Positions 1-8,833 of a stretch of DNA of 64,000 bases are shown in pieces (the first letter of the stretch is position 1; every line of letters starts with the position of its first letter). Under the pieces are notes generated by a model. The model ran no database searches and was not told where the DNA came from. It saw only the letters and a program-made list of their open reading frames with translations. The stretch covers positions 43,463 to 107,462 of the forward strand of contig JAVBXK010000028.1 of the NCBI GenBank assembly GCA_030824555.1, in the 5' to 3' direction. The DNA is from a bacterium (GTDB lineage: Bacteria > Pseudomonadota > Gammaproteobacteria > Burkholderiales > Burkholderiaceae_C). The position numbers were made by a program, and so were the translations under genes.

Positions 1-773
1 AACGAGCCGCTGGCGCGCGGCACCACCACCAGCGTCACGACCGATTGCGACGACAAGCTCACGCCCACGGTGTGGTCGAACAGCACGGTGCTCTGGTCGC
101 CCTTGGCCGTGGCGCGTATGCGGTACGTGCCCGCCACCAGCGTGACGAAATCGGTTGTTTCGCCCAGCGCCGACACGCTGAGCGTGGGAGCCAAGCCGCC
201 CAAGCTGCTGGTGTTGGTGACGTACACGTCCAACCCCGACAGGGTGGACGCGCCCTGAAACAGCCGTACCTTGGTGTAAGTGCTGGCTGGGAGGGCATTG
301 GACTCGTCCAGGTACTTGTACTTCATGCTGGTGGCCAGCGATCCGTAGATGACGACCGACGTGTAGCTGTCGGTGGTCAGCGTGCGCGTTTCTGCCAGCA
401 CCGACGACGACTCCCCCGTGGCGTGCAACGCCAGCTGCACGCTGCTGGGCGTGAGCGTGAGCCAGTTGGAAATGCCTCCTGCATTGGCCAGCGCTGCGAT
501 GGACTTCATGCCTTTCAACCACAGGTCTGCAGTGGGGAAGTCGACTGACGCGTTCACAAAGCGCAGGTAGGCCTCGTTGGTGTCACTGCCACCACCACAA
601 CCAGTCAGCGCAGCCAGCCCCGACGCTCCCGCCAGACCCATTGCAGACAGCAACACCTGTCGCCGGTTCAGGCCTGTGCGGCAGGGGGCCAACGTGTGGT
701 GGTGGGCTGCGCCGATGTCAGGGGTCTGCAGACAGATGGTGGTTGACTGGGTATGGTAATTTTTTGAACTCAT
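1..773 (-). CDS. DUF4397 domain-containing protein, exported, partial (3' end runs off window)
   Basis: Reverse-strand reading from ATG at 773 (MSSKNYHTQSTT...RRQVLLSAMGLAGASGLAALTGCGGGSDTNEAYLRFVNASVDFPTADLWLKG...) stays open to base 1; export/lipobox-like N-terminus followed by a DUF4397-like repeat. Missing from the ORF track because no stop is reached. Confidence 0.7.
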   Translation of the reverse strand, partial: MSSKNYHTQSTTICLQTPDIGAAHHHTLAPCRTGLNRRQVLLSAMGLAGASGLAALTGCGGGSDTNEAYLRFVNASVDFPTADLWLKGMKSIAALANAGGISNWLTLTPSSVQLALHATGESSSVLAETRTLTTDSYTSVVIYGSLATSMKYKYLDESNALPASTYTKVRLFQGASTLSGLDVYVTNTSSLGGLAPTLSVSALGETTDFVTLVAGTYRIRATAKGDQSTVLFDHTVGVSLSSQSVVTLVVVPRASGS

Positions 774-915
774 TGTGCCTTCATCGCTTTCTGGTAAATA
801 AAAGTTTGCTATGTGTATTGATGTTTGAGAGCGTAAAGATGTCGCAACGCCGGGTTGTGTCAAGTCCGTAAAGTTGGGTAAAGGCAGCAGTGGGTGCCTT
901 GTGGTGCAGCGCCGT

Positions 916-933
916 GTACGCCATGCGGCGTAC
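916..933. promoter_or_regulatory. Perfect palindrome GTACGCCATGCGGCGTAC upstream of urtA
   Basis: Direct reading; near-identical site at 6010..6027 upstream of urtB. Confidence 0.5.
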
Positions 934-1055
934 AGACGGTTGGCAGGGGTCTCCCTAAAGTTCACCCATCCGCTGCTGAAAGGGCCTTCTGGGCACTTGC
1001 AACAGCCCGGATTCAGTTCCCCCACCTTGTTCGCAAACCTCTGGAGAGAAACACC

Positions 1056-2336
1056 ATGTCAAGTTCAGCTTCGCGTCGATTCACCCTGAAAGCCCTGTCT
1101 GCGGCAGCCACTGTCGCCACGCTGGGTTTTGCCGGCATGTCCGCCCATGCGGCCGACACCATCAAGGTGGGCGTGCTGCACAGCCTGTCGGGCACCATGG
1201 CCATTTCCGAAACCGTGTTGAAAGACACCGTGCTGATGGCCATTGACGAAATCAATGCCAAGGGCGGTTTGCTCGGCAAAAAACTGGAGCCTGTGGTGGT
1301 GGACCCTGCGTCCAACTGGCCCCTGTTCGCTGAAAAAACCAAGCAGCTGTTGGGCCAGGACAAAGTGGACGTGATCTTCGGCTGCTGGACATCCGTCAGT
1401 CGCAAGTCCGTCCTGCCCGTGGTGGAGGAAATGAACGGCCTGCTGTTTTACCCCGTTCAGTACGAAGGCGAAGAACTGTCCAAAAACGTGTTCTACACCG
1501 GTGCCGCTCCCAACCAGCAGGCCATTCCTGCGGTGGACTACCTGATGAGCAAAGACGGCGGCAGTGCCAAACGCTGGGTGCTGTTGGGCACCGACTACGT
1601 GTACCCCCGCACCACGAACAAGATCCTGCGCGCCTACCTGAAAAGCAAGGGCGTGAAAGAGTCTGACATCGACGAAAAATACACCCCCTTCGGCCACTCT
1701 GACTACCAGACCATCGTGGCCGACATCAAGAAGTTCTCTGCCGGCGGCAAGACGGCTGTGGTGTCTACCATCAACGGTGACTCCAACGTGCCCTTCTACA
1801 AAGAACTGGGTAACGCAGGCCTGAAGGCCAAAGACGTGCCCGTGGTGGCGTTCAGCGTGGGTGAGGAAGAGCTGCGTGGCGTGGACACCAAACCGCTGGT
1901 GGGCCACTTGGCTGCATGGAACTACTTCATGAGCATCAAGAACCCCACCAACGATGCGTTCATCAAGAAGTGGTCTGACTACGCCAAGGCCAAAAACATC
2001 GCTGGCCACAAAGACAAGCCCCTGACCAACGACCCGATGGAAGCCACCTACATCGGCATCAACATGTGGAAGCAGGCCGTCGAGAAGGCCAAATCCACCG
2101 ACGTGGACAAGGTCATTGCCGCCATGGCCGGCCAGACGTTCACCGCCCCCAGCGGCATCGTGAGCAAGATGGATGAAAAGAACCACCACCTGCACAAGAG
2201 CGTGTTCATCGGTGAGATCAAGGCTGATGGCCAGTTCAACGTGGTCTGGAAAACCCCCGGCCCCGTGAAAGCCAAGCCATGGAGCCCCTTCATCGAAGGC
2301 AACGACAAGAAGAAAGACGAACCCGAGAAGAAGTGA
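1056..2336 (+). CDS. urtA: Urea ABC transporter substrate-binding protein
   Basis: MSSSASRRFTLKALSAAATVATLGFAGMSAHAADTIKVGVLHSLSGTMAISE...; UrtA family; signal peptide; start trimmed from ORF start 894. Confidence 0.95.
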   Translation: MSSSASRRFTLKALSAAATVATLGFAGMSAHAADTIKVGVLHSLSGTMAISETVLKDTVLMAIDEINAKGGLLGKKLEPVVVDPASNWPLFAEKTKQLLGQDKVDVIFGCWTSVSRKSVLPVVEEMNGLLFYPVQYEGEELSKNVFYTGAAPNQQAIPAVDYLMSKDGGSAKRWVLLGTDYVYPRTTNKILRAYLKSKGVKESDIDEKYTPFGHSDYQTIVADIKKFSAGGKTAVVSTINGDSNVPFYKELGNAGLKAKDVPVVAFSVGEEELRGVDTKPLVGHLAAWNYFMSIKNPTNDAFIKKWSDYAKAKNIAGHKDKPLTNDPMEATYIGINMWKQAVEKAKSTDVDKVIAAMAGQTFTAPSGIVSKMDEKNHHLHKSVFIGEIKADGQFNVVWKTPGPVKAKPWSPFIEGNDKKKDEPEKK

Positions 2337-2350
2337 GCTCGCGCCTCTGA

Positions 2351-2384
2351 AAAAAGCCACGCCCTTGCCCGGCGTGGCTTTTTG
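2351..2384 (+). terminator. Rho-independent terminator after urtA
   Basis: AAAAAGCCACGCC-cttgccc-GGCGTGGCTTTTT hairpin with T-run. Confidence 0.85.
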
Positions 2385-2484
2385 CATTGGACACACTGTT
2401 GGCAAAGCAGACAATAATGCTTCATGGTGGCCTACCACCAGCAACCGGAGGTTGCATGTCCAATCAGATGATGGAGTTTGAGCC

Positions 2485-2724
2485 ATGAATATGACGGAAG
2501 AGACCATGCTGGCGCTGGAGGTCAACATCCCCAGGTTGGCACGGGGGGCCTTCGAGCGGGCCTACTTCGATGCCCTGACCCAAAGCGGCAAAGTCATGCG
2601 GGCTGTCAATGGCCAGTTGGTTGAGACCCATGCCGATGGCACCGAGCGCGTGCTGCGTGCCATTCACGCGCCTGTGAAAGTGGCGATGGGTACCAAGCTG
2701 ACACGCCAAATCAGCGGCAGATGA
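2485..2724 (+). CDS. Small protein, putative antitoxin partner of zeta-toxin-like protein
   Basis: 79 aa, ATGA overlap with downstream zeta-toxin-like CDS. Confidence 0.6.
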   Translation: MNMTEETMLALEVNIPRLARGAFERAYFDALTQSGKVMRAVNGQLVETHADGTERVLRAIHAPVKVAMGTKLTRQISGR

Positions 2725-3473
2725 CGCAGCCCGTTCCCCGTCTGCGCATGTTTGCAGGCCCAAATGGGTCGGGTAAAAGCACCCTGAAAGACCATTTGCA
2801 GCCCCATTGGATGGGGGTGTATGTGAATGCGGACGAGATTGAAAAGTGCATTCGTGCCGATGGCAAGCTGTCGCTAAACGGCTTTGGCATTGTGGCCACA
2901 GATGATGAGCTGACCGCCTTTCTGGGCAGTTCCAGTTTATTTACCGAACAAGGCTTGGGTCGGGATGTGCCGTGCATTCGCCTGCGCGATGATGTGGTTG
3001 ACTTTGGCGGGTTGGCGGTCAACTCTTACCATGCCTCCGTACTGGCCGATTTCATTCGCCACAAGTTGTTGGAGGCCAAGATGTCCTTCACGTTTGAAAC
3101 GGTGATGTCATCTGCTGAAAAGGTGGCGTTCATCTGCAAGGCCAAACAGGCAGGCTATCGCACCTACCTTTACTACGTGGCCACTGAAGATCCTGACATC
3201 AATGTTTCCCGCGTCGAGCACCGTGTCAATACCGGCGGTCACCCGGTCCCAAAGGACAAAATCATCAGCCGATACTACCGTTCGCTGGATTTGCTCAACG
3301 CAGCAGTGGCTTGCACAGACCGGGCCTATGTGTTTGACAACTCTTGTGACGATGCCCGTGTACTGGTTGCCGAAGTGACCGATGGCAACGAGCTGGAAAT
3401 GAAAACAGACCTCATGCCCTACTGGTTCAAAACCGCGCTGTGGGACAAGTTTGGTGGTGAGGCGGTGGCATAG
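2721..3473 (+). CDS. Zeta toxin family P-loop protein
   Basis: Walker A MFAGPNGSGKSTL near N-terminus and FTFETVMSS motif typical of zeta-toxin-like kinases. Confidence 0.85.
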   Translation: MTQPVPRLRMFAGPNGSGKSTLKDHLQPHWMGVYVNADEIEKCIRADGKLSLNGFGIVATDDELTAFLGSSSLFTEQGLGRDVPCIRLRDDVVDFGGLAVNSYHASVLADFIRHKLLEAKMSFTFETVMSSAEKVAFICKAKQAGYRTYLYYVATEDPDINVSRVEHRVNTGGHPVPKDKIISRYYRSLDLLNAAVACTDRAYVFDNSCDDARVLVAEVTDGNELEMKTDLMPYWFKTALWDKFGGEAVA

Positions 3474-3617
3474 CCAACTTGGCTGGACGGCGTGAGGAGC
3501 GGGAACACGCCCAACGGTGCTCGAAGCGGTGGACAGCCTGCGCCGCAGGCTGGTGCAGACGTTGCGGCACGCGGGGCGTTGAAGCCAGTGTGTTGGTTGG
3601 CGGCCAACGCCAAGTGC

Positions 3618-4418
3618 CTAAAAATGCAATTCGGCAACGGCCCTGAACGCTGGCTTGGCAAACAGGTAACCCTGCATCAAGTGAATGCCGGTGTCTTGCA
3701 GGAAGTCTCTTTCTGCTGACGTTTCAATGCCTTCGGCGATGACCTGGATGTTCAGCTCTTCGCACAGGCGCACCAGACTGCGCACGATGGCCTGGCGTGG
3801 ACGGTTGGTATCGATACCCCGGATCAAGTCCATGTCGATTTTGATCAGGTCGGGCTGGAAATCCGACAGCAGCTTCATGCCTGCATAACCCGCCCCGAAG
3901 TCGTCGATGGCCGTCTTGAAGCCGCAGCGTTTGTATTCCCGCAAAATTTCTGCAAACCACGGGCCGTCTTCCACCCGTTCGCCTTCGGTCACTTCAAAAA
4001 TGATCTGATCAAGCGGGAAACCATGGGCTTTGGCGGCTGCCAGCGTGGTTCGAATGCACACCTCCGGCCTGTAGATGGCATTGGGCAAAAAGTTGATCGA
4101 GACGGGCTCTTTGATTTGCAGCTGACTCGCCCCTTTGATGGCCTTGACCCGACAGGCCTGATCGAAGCGGTAGCGGTTGGCTTCGTTCACCTGTGACAGC
4201 ACGGTCAGCGCCCCCTCGCCGTTTGGGCCTCGCACCAGGGCTTCGTGGGCAAATACTTGTCGGGTGGTGATGTCCACGATGGGCTGGTAGGCGTAATCGA
4301 ATTGGAAGCCCAGGCTTTCGGCGTTGCCGCAGTTGTCGCAATCTTGCGAAGTGCCCGCCAATGGAACGAAGCCTGCCGGGAACGTTGGGTTGGGTCGGAG
4401 GGGTGCGTGGTCGTTCAT
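3618..4418 (-). CDS. Stand-alone EAL domain protein (putative c-di-GMP phosphodiesterase)
   Basis: YQPIVDITTRQVFAHEALVRGPNGEG, DDFGAGYAG, KIDMDLIRGI, AEGIET, QGYLFAKP; CDNC motif at N-terminus. Confidence 0.85.
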   Translation of the reverse strand: MNDHAPLRPNPTFPAGFVPLAGTSQDCDNCGNAESLGFQFDYAYQPIVDITTRQVFAHEALVRGPNGEGALTVLSQVNEANRYRFDQACRVKAIKGASQLQIKEPVSINFLPNAIYRPEVCIRTTLAAAKAHGFPLDQIIFEVTEGERVEDGPWFAEILREYKRCGFKTAIDDFGAGYAGMKLLSDFQPDLIKIDMDLIRGIDTNRPRQAIVRSLVRLCEELNIQVIAEGIETSAERDFLQDTGIHLMQGYLFAKPAFRAVAELHF

Positions 4419-4600
4419 TCTCAACACTCTATCTGCTTGCGCCGCCGTTTTCCAGTCGTTTGCACACCCATGGGGGCTTTTTGCGGGCATCTGTCGGCCC
4501 GGGGTGCGGTTGGCTCCCACGTCAGTCATTCCCTGTGTGCCACCAGGCGATGAAGGGGGGGCTCCGCAGGCCCTTGACTCCTCGGCTCAGTACGTGGTTG

Positions 4601-4657
4601 ACCTGCTTCAATGTCTTGAGCCAAAGCAGCAGATTCATGCGGGCTGTCACAGGCTGA
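4601..4657 (+). pseudogene. Fragment related to the antitoxin-like gene at 2485..2724
   Basis: 40 of 49 nt identical by hand count to 2560..2608; encodes TCFNVLSQSSRFMRAVTG* vs AYFDALTQSGKVMRAVNG. Confidence 0.55.
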
Positions 4658-4831
4658 TTTCGCGGGCCGTGCCGAAGAGTTGATGACCATCAAGTGGTGC
4701 CATGGACTTGTTGCGATACATTGGATTGTCCCGGCTCCCTCGGCCCTTTGCCCGTCAACAGATGGAAAAAGCCAACCCCGCCGCCATGAAAGATTGCGCA
4801 AGGCAGTCTGGCTGGAAGTGATTGCTCACCT

Positions 4832-5575
4832 ATGTCTTTCGCCCCTCACACCGAAGCCAGACACCATGCGGACGCAGCAACCCATACCCATCCCGATCAC
4901 GAGGAGATGGGCACCTGCGTGTTTGCCGACGTTCACCTGAAAGTGGGTGACACGGTTTACCTGGATTTTTCGGGCTCGGGTGCCCACGGCCGTGCCAGTT
5001 CGACGGTACTGGGCTGGCGGGAGGGTGTCAGCGTCATGTTGACCCAGCCCGTGGCGGCAGACAAACCTTTGCAACTCTTCGAGGGCGAAAGCGTGACCTT
5101 GCGCGTGTTCACGGGTCGCAGTGCATTCGCTTTCAAGGGCAATGTACGCAAGACAAACAACCTGCCGTTTCCATACGTTCACCTCAGTTTCCCAAAGCAT
5201 GTGCATGCCGTTGAAATCCGCCGCTCACCGCGCAGCCGGGTCGATTTGGCCGCCACGTTCAGTGTGGGTGGCACACACATGGGGCAAGGGACCATCGTCG
5301 ATTTGGGGGCCATTGGGGCATTGCTTGAAACGGGCAAGGTGTTGGACCCCGAGGTTGAGGCTCTGCAACTGACCTTTTCGTTTGAACTGCACGGTGTACC
5401 CGTGTCGCTGGACGTTCATGCCAGGATACTGGGCATGAAGGGGTACTCAAGCACAGGCGAGCAGCCCAGTGTCCAGTACCGGTTGGAGTTTGATCATCTG
5501 AAACCCAACGACCGCTTGATACTGTCAAGCTTGGTCTGGTTCCAGATGTACGAGCACCCGGACACCATCGTCTGA
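4832..5575 (+). CDS. PilZ domain protein, YcgR-like flagellar brake
   Basis: N-terminal YcgR-like region plus PilZ signature RRSPRSRVDL... Confidence 0.8.
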   Translation: MSFAPHTEARHHADAATHTHPDHEEMGTCVFADVHLKVGDTVYLDFSGSGAHGRASSTVLGWREGVSVMLTQPVAADKPLQLFEGESVTLRVFTGRSAFAFKGNVRKTNNLPFPYVHLSFPKHVHAVEIRRSPRSRVDLAATFSVGGTHMGQGTIVDLGAIGALLETGKVLDPEVEALQLTFSFELHGVPVSLDVHARILGMKGYSSTGEQPSVQYRLEFDHLKPNDRLILSSLVWFQMYEHPDTIV

Positions 5576-5715
5576 ACGCTGCATTGCCCGGCTCTTGGCG
5601 TTGGACGGCAGTTTGGCCAGCCTGAATCAGGTCAGTTGACTCAGGCCCGACGATTCAAAGCGGGCAACTGGGCCAGCACACAGCAGCAGTCACGCGGGCA
5701 CAACGAGAGAAACGG

Positions 5716-5931
5716 TTACTTTGCCTGCGGTGCGTCCGGCTTGGTGGCCAGCGCATTGCAATCCAGTTTGCGTCGAACCACTTCTTCCTTGTGCTCCCAG
5801 GCAACCATCAGGTTTGCTGGAGACTGCACCTGCTGACAGAGGGCAGCGTCCGAGAGTTTTGACATCGGAGAGGCACAGCCAACGGTCACCAAGCTGATCA
5901 ATCCGGCAATGAGAAGGCGAGGCATGTACAT
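5716..5931 (-). CDS. Small putative lipoprotein
   Basis: MYMPRLLIAGLISLVTVGCASPMSKL: signal peptide with lipobox VGC. Confidence 0.6.
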   Translation of the reverse strand: MYMPRLLIAGLISLVTVGCASPMSKLSDAALCQQVQSPANLMVAWEHKEEVVRRKLDCNALATKPDAPQAK

Positions 5932-6009
5932 AGGAGGCTTTCGAATGATTTCGGCTGGATCTTACTGGTTTCATGCCAGTCGGCGAACGCGGGCGGTTTC
6001 GCTGTCTGA

Positions 6010-6027
6010 GTACGCCACTCGGCGTAT
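6010..6027. promoter_or_regulatory. Palindrome GTACGCCACTCGGCGTAT upstream of urtB
   Basis: Same TACGCC-N4-GGCGTA arms as site 916..933. Confidence 0.5.
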
Positions 6028-6087
6028 ATCCCATTTTTGGTGCGCTGCACACAATCGGCTGCAACACACCACTTGGGAAACAGCCAC

Positions 6088-7680
6088 ATGCGCACTCGTT
6101 CACCCGGTTTACGCAACCTGGGTTTGTTCATTACTTCTGTACTGATAGCTACCAGCGCATATGCATTAAGCGGTGAGGCCGCAAAAAGCATGTCAATTGG
6201 CGAAGCCGATGCGCGCATGGCTGCAGTGGGCTTGGCCGTGGTCGATGCCGACGATGCCACGGTGGCCTTCATTCAGGCCCTGTCAGACGATGCCGTGAAA
6301 GTGGCGGGCGACCAGGTGTTTGTGGTGCGCAACGGCACCGCTACCGACCCCGCCACCGGCAAAGCTGTGAAGGTGCCCGACACGGCCGAAGACGTCATCA
6401 ACAACAACCGCATGCGCAGCGGGCTCGACACCGCGCTGGCCGCGCTCAAGCTGTTCTCGGGCGAGCAAGCTGCGCGCCTGCAGGCGGTGGCCACGCTCAT
6501 CAAAGAACCCAACGAAGCGCTGCTGCCCCTGTTGGACAAAGCGCTGACCACAGAGAAGAACGACGCGGTGCGCAGCCAGCTGGAGCTGGCCCGTTCTGCC
6601 GCATTGCTGGGCAGTGCCGACGTGGCCAAACGCCTGGTCGCAGCCAAAGCCCTGGCGCAAAGCAAAACCCCCGCCACGCAGCTGCTGCTGAACCAGCGCC
6701 TGGCTGATGAAGACGACGCCACGGTGAAATCGGCCATACAAAACAGCCTGCGCACCATTGCCGACACGCTGGTGTGGGGCGAGCGGCTGGGCGCGGTGTT
6801 CACCGGCGTCAGCCTGGGCTCCATCTTGCTGCTGGTGGCGCTGGGCCTGGCCATCACCTACGGGCTGATGGGCGTCATCAACATGGCGCACGGCGAGCTG
6901 ATGATGATCGGTGCTTACGCCACCTACGTGGTGCAGGGCCTGTTCCGCAGCTATTTGCCCGATGCGTTCGACTGGTATTTGGTGGCCGCCGTGCCGGTGG
7001 CCTTCTTCACGTCTGCCCTGGTGGGCGCGGCGCTGGAGCGTGGGGTGCTGCGCTTTCTGTATGGCCGCCCGCTGGAAACACTGCTGGCCACCTGGGGCAT
7101 CAGCCTCATGCTGATGCAGGGTGTTCGCAGCCTGTTTGGCGCGCAGAACGTGGGGGTTGAAAACCCCAGCTGGATGAGCGGTGGTGTGCAAGTGCTGGCC
7201 AACCTCACGCTGCCCTACAACCGCCTGGTCATCATTGCGTTTGCCGCTGCCGTGCTGCTGGGCATGGCCTGGCTGATCGGCAAAACCCGCCTGGGCCTGT
7301 TTGTGCGCGGCGTGACGCAAAACCGCCCCATTGCCAGCTGCATGGGGGTGAACACCGCTCGCATCGACACCTATGCGTTCTCGCTGGGTTCCGGCATTGC
7401 CGGGTTGGCCGGTTGTGCGCTCAGCCAAGTGGGCAACGTGGGGCCAGACCTGGGGCAAACCTACATCGTTGATGCCTTCATGGTGGTGGTGGTGGGCGGC
7501 GTGGGTCAGCTGGCCGGTGCCGTGTACGCCGCTTTGGGCTTGGGCATGGCCAGCAAACTGCTGGAAGGTGTGACCGGTGCTGTGCTGGCCAAGATTGCCG
7601 TGCTGGTGTTCATCATCATCTTCATTCAGAAGCGTCCGCAAGGCATTTTTGCCATGAAGGGCCGCAGTGCAGAAGCCTGA
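6088..7680 (+). CDS. urtB: Urea ABC transporter permease UrtB
   Basis: N-terminal exported region then branched-chain/urea permease (LGLAITYGLMGVINMAHGELMMIGAYATYVVQ). Confidence 0.95.
   Translation: MRTRSPGLRNLGLFITSVLIATSAYALSGEAAKSMSIGEADARMAAVGLAVVDADDATVAFIQALSDDAVKVAGDQVFVVRNGTATDPATGKAVKVPDTAEDVINNNRMRSGLDTALAALKLFSGEQAARLQAVATLIKEPNEALLPLLDKALTTEKNDAVRSQLELARSAALLGSADVAKRLVAAKALAQSKTPATQLLLNQRLADEDDATVKSAIQNSLRTIADTLVWGERLGAVFTGVSLGSILLLVALGLAITYGLMGVINMAHGELMMIGAYATYVVQGLFRSYLPDAFDWYLVAAVPVAFFTSALVGAALERGVLRFLYGRPLETLLATWGISLMLMQGVRSLFGAQNVGVENPSWMSGGVQVLANLTLPYNRLVIIAFAAAVLLGMAWLIGKTRLGLFVRGVTQNRPIASCMGVNTARIDTYAFSLGSGIAGLAGCALSQVGNVGPDLGQTYIVDAFMVVVVGGVGQLAGAVYAALGLGMASKLLEGVTGAVLAKIAVLVFIIIFIQKRPQGIFAMKGRSAEA
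6143..6180 (+). repeat. Copy of dispersed AT-rich repeat, inside the urtB 5' coding region
   Basis: TGATAGCTACCAGCGCATATGCATTAAGCGGTGAGGCC matches the pattern of intergenic copies. Confidence 0.5.
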
Positions 7681-7696
7681 CGCCGGACTGAACCCC

Positions 7697-8833
7697 ATGA
7701 CCACCTCCAACCCCTCTCCCACCATGCACGCCCCACTGGTTTTGCCCCCCAAACCCGCCTTGCTGTCGCGCGCTGGCTGGTCTGCCTTTGTGGTGGCCCT
7801 GCTGGTGGTGTGTGCCCTGGCCCCTGTGCTCAACCTGCTGGTGCCCGCAGGCAGCGTGTTCCACCTCAGTGACTACGGCGTGGCGCTGGTGGGCAAGATC
7901 ATGTGCTTTGCCATTTGCGCGCTGGCCATGGACCTGATCTGGGGCTACACCGGCATCCTCAGCCTGGGTCACGGCCTGTTTTTTGCGCTGGGTGGCTACG
8001 TGATGGGCATGTATTTGATGCGCCAGATCGGCACCGACGGCAACTACAAAAGCAACCTGCCCGATTTCATGGTGTTTCTGGACTGGAAAGAGCTGCCCTG
8101 GCACTGGGCGCTGTCTGACAGTTTTATGGCCACGGTGATGCTGATTGTGCTGGTGCCCGGCCTGGTGGCGCTGGTGTTTGGCTACTTTGCCTTCCGCTCG
8201 CGCATCAAAGGGGTGTACTTTTCCATCATCACCCAGGCCATGACGTTTGCGGCCATGTTGCTGTTCTTCCGCAACGAAACCGGCTTTGGCGGCAACAACG
8301 GTTTCACCGATTTCAAACGCATCCTTGGCATGCCCATTGCCACCCAGAACATGCGCATGACGCTGTTCGTGCTGACGGGCCTGACGCTGCTGGGCTTCTT
8401 TTTGTTCGGTCGCTGGCTGATGACGGCCAAGTTTGGCCGCGTGCTGCAGGCCATTCGCGATGCGGAAACCCGCGTCATGTTCAGCGGCTACAACCCGCTG
8501 CCTTACAAGCTGACGATCTGGGTCATTTCAGCAGTGATGTGCGGTGTGGCCGGGGCGCTGTACGTGCCGCAGGTGGGCATCATCAACCCCGGCGAGATGA
8601 GCGCGGCCAACAGCATTGAAATTGCCATCTGGGCCGCAGTGGGCGGCAGGGCCACGCTGGTGGGGCCCATCGTGGGTGCCTTCATCGTCAACGGTGCCAA
8701 AAGCTGGCTGACCGTGACCGCTCCCGAATACTGGCTGTACTTTCTGGGCGCGCTGTTCATTGCGGTCACGTTGTGGTTGCCCAATGGGGTGGTGGGTTTG
8801 GTGAAGAAGCTGCGCGCAGGAGACAAGGCATGA
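7697..8833 (+). CDS. urtC: Urea ABC transporter permease UrtC
   Basis: LivM/UrtC-type permease in urt order; overlaps urtD by ATGA. Confidence 0.93.
   Translation: MTTSNPSPTMHAPLVLPPKPALLSRAGWSAFVVALLVVCALAPVLNLLVPAGSVFHLSDYGVALVGKIMCFAICALAMDLIWGYTGILSLGHGLFFALGGYVMGMYLMRQIGTDGNYKSNLPDFMVFLDWKELPWHWALSDSFMATVMLIVLVPGLVALVFGYFAFRSRIKGVYFSIITQAMTFAAMLLFFRNETGFGGNNGFTDFKRILGMPIATQNMRMTLFVLTGLTLLGFFLFGRWLMTAKFGRVLQAIRDAETRVMFSGYNPLPYKLTIWVISAVMCGVAGALYVPQVGIINPGEMSAANSIEIAIWAAVGGRATLVGPIVGAFIVNGAKSWLTVTAPEYWLYFLGALFIAVTLWLPNGVVGLVKKLRAGDKA

Noticed and set aside
785-825. AT-rich stretch upstream of the DUF4397 gene as an eighth copy of the dispersed repeat
   Set aside because: Only weak resemblance (TTTGCTATG...); core ATAGCT...AAGCG pattern not convincingly present.
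1065-2528. 487-aa minus-strand ORF
   Set aside because: Antisense shadow of urtA in high-GC sequence; His/Gly/Val-rich translation with no domain logic.
6283-7833. 516-aa minus-strand ORF (and 8503..9576 -)
   Set aside because: Antisense shadows of urtB and urtC/urtD; His/Gln-rich composition typical of reverse frames.
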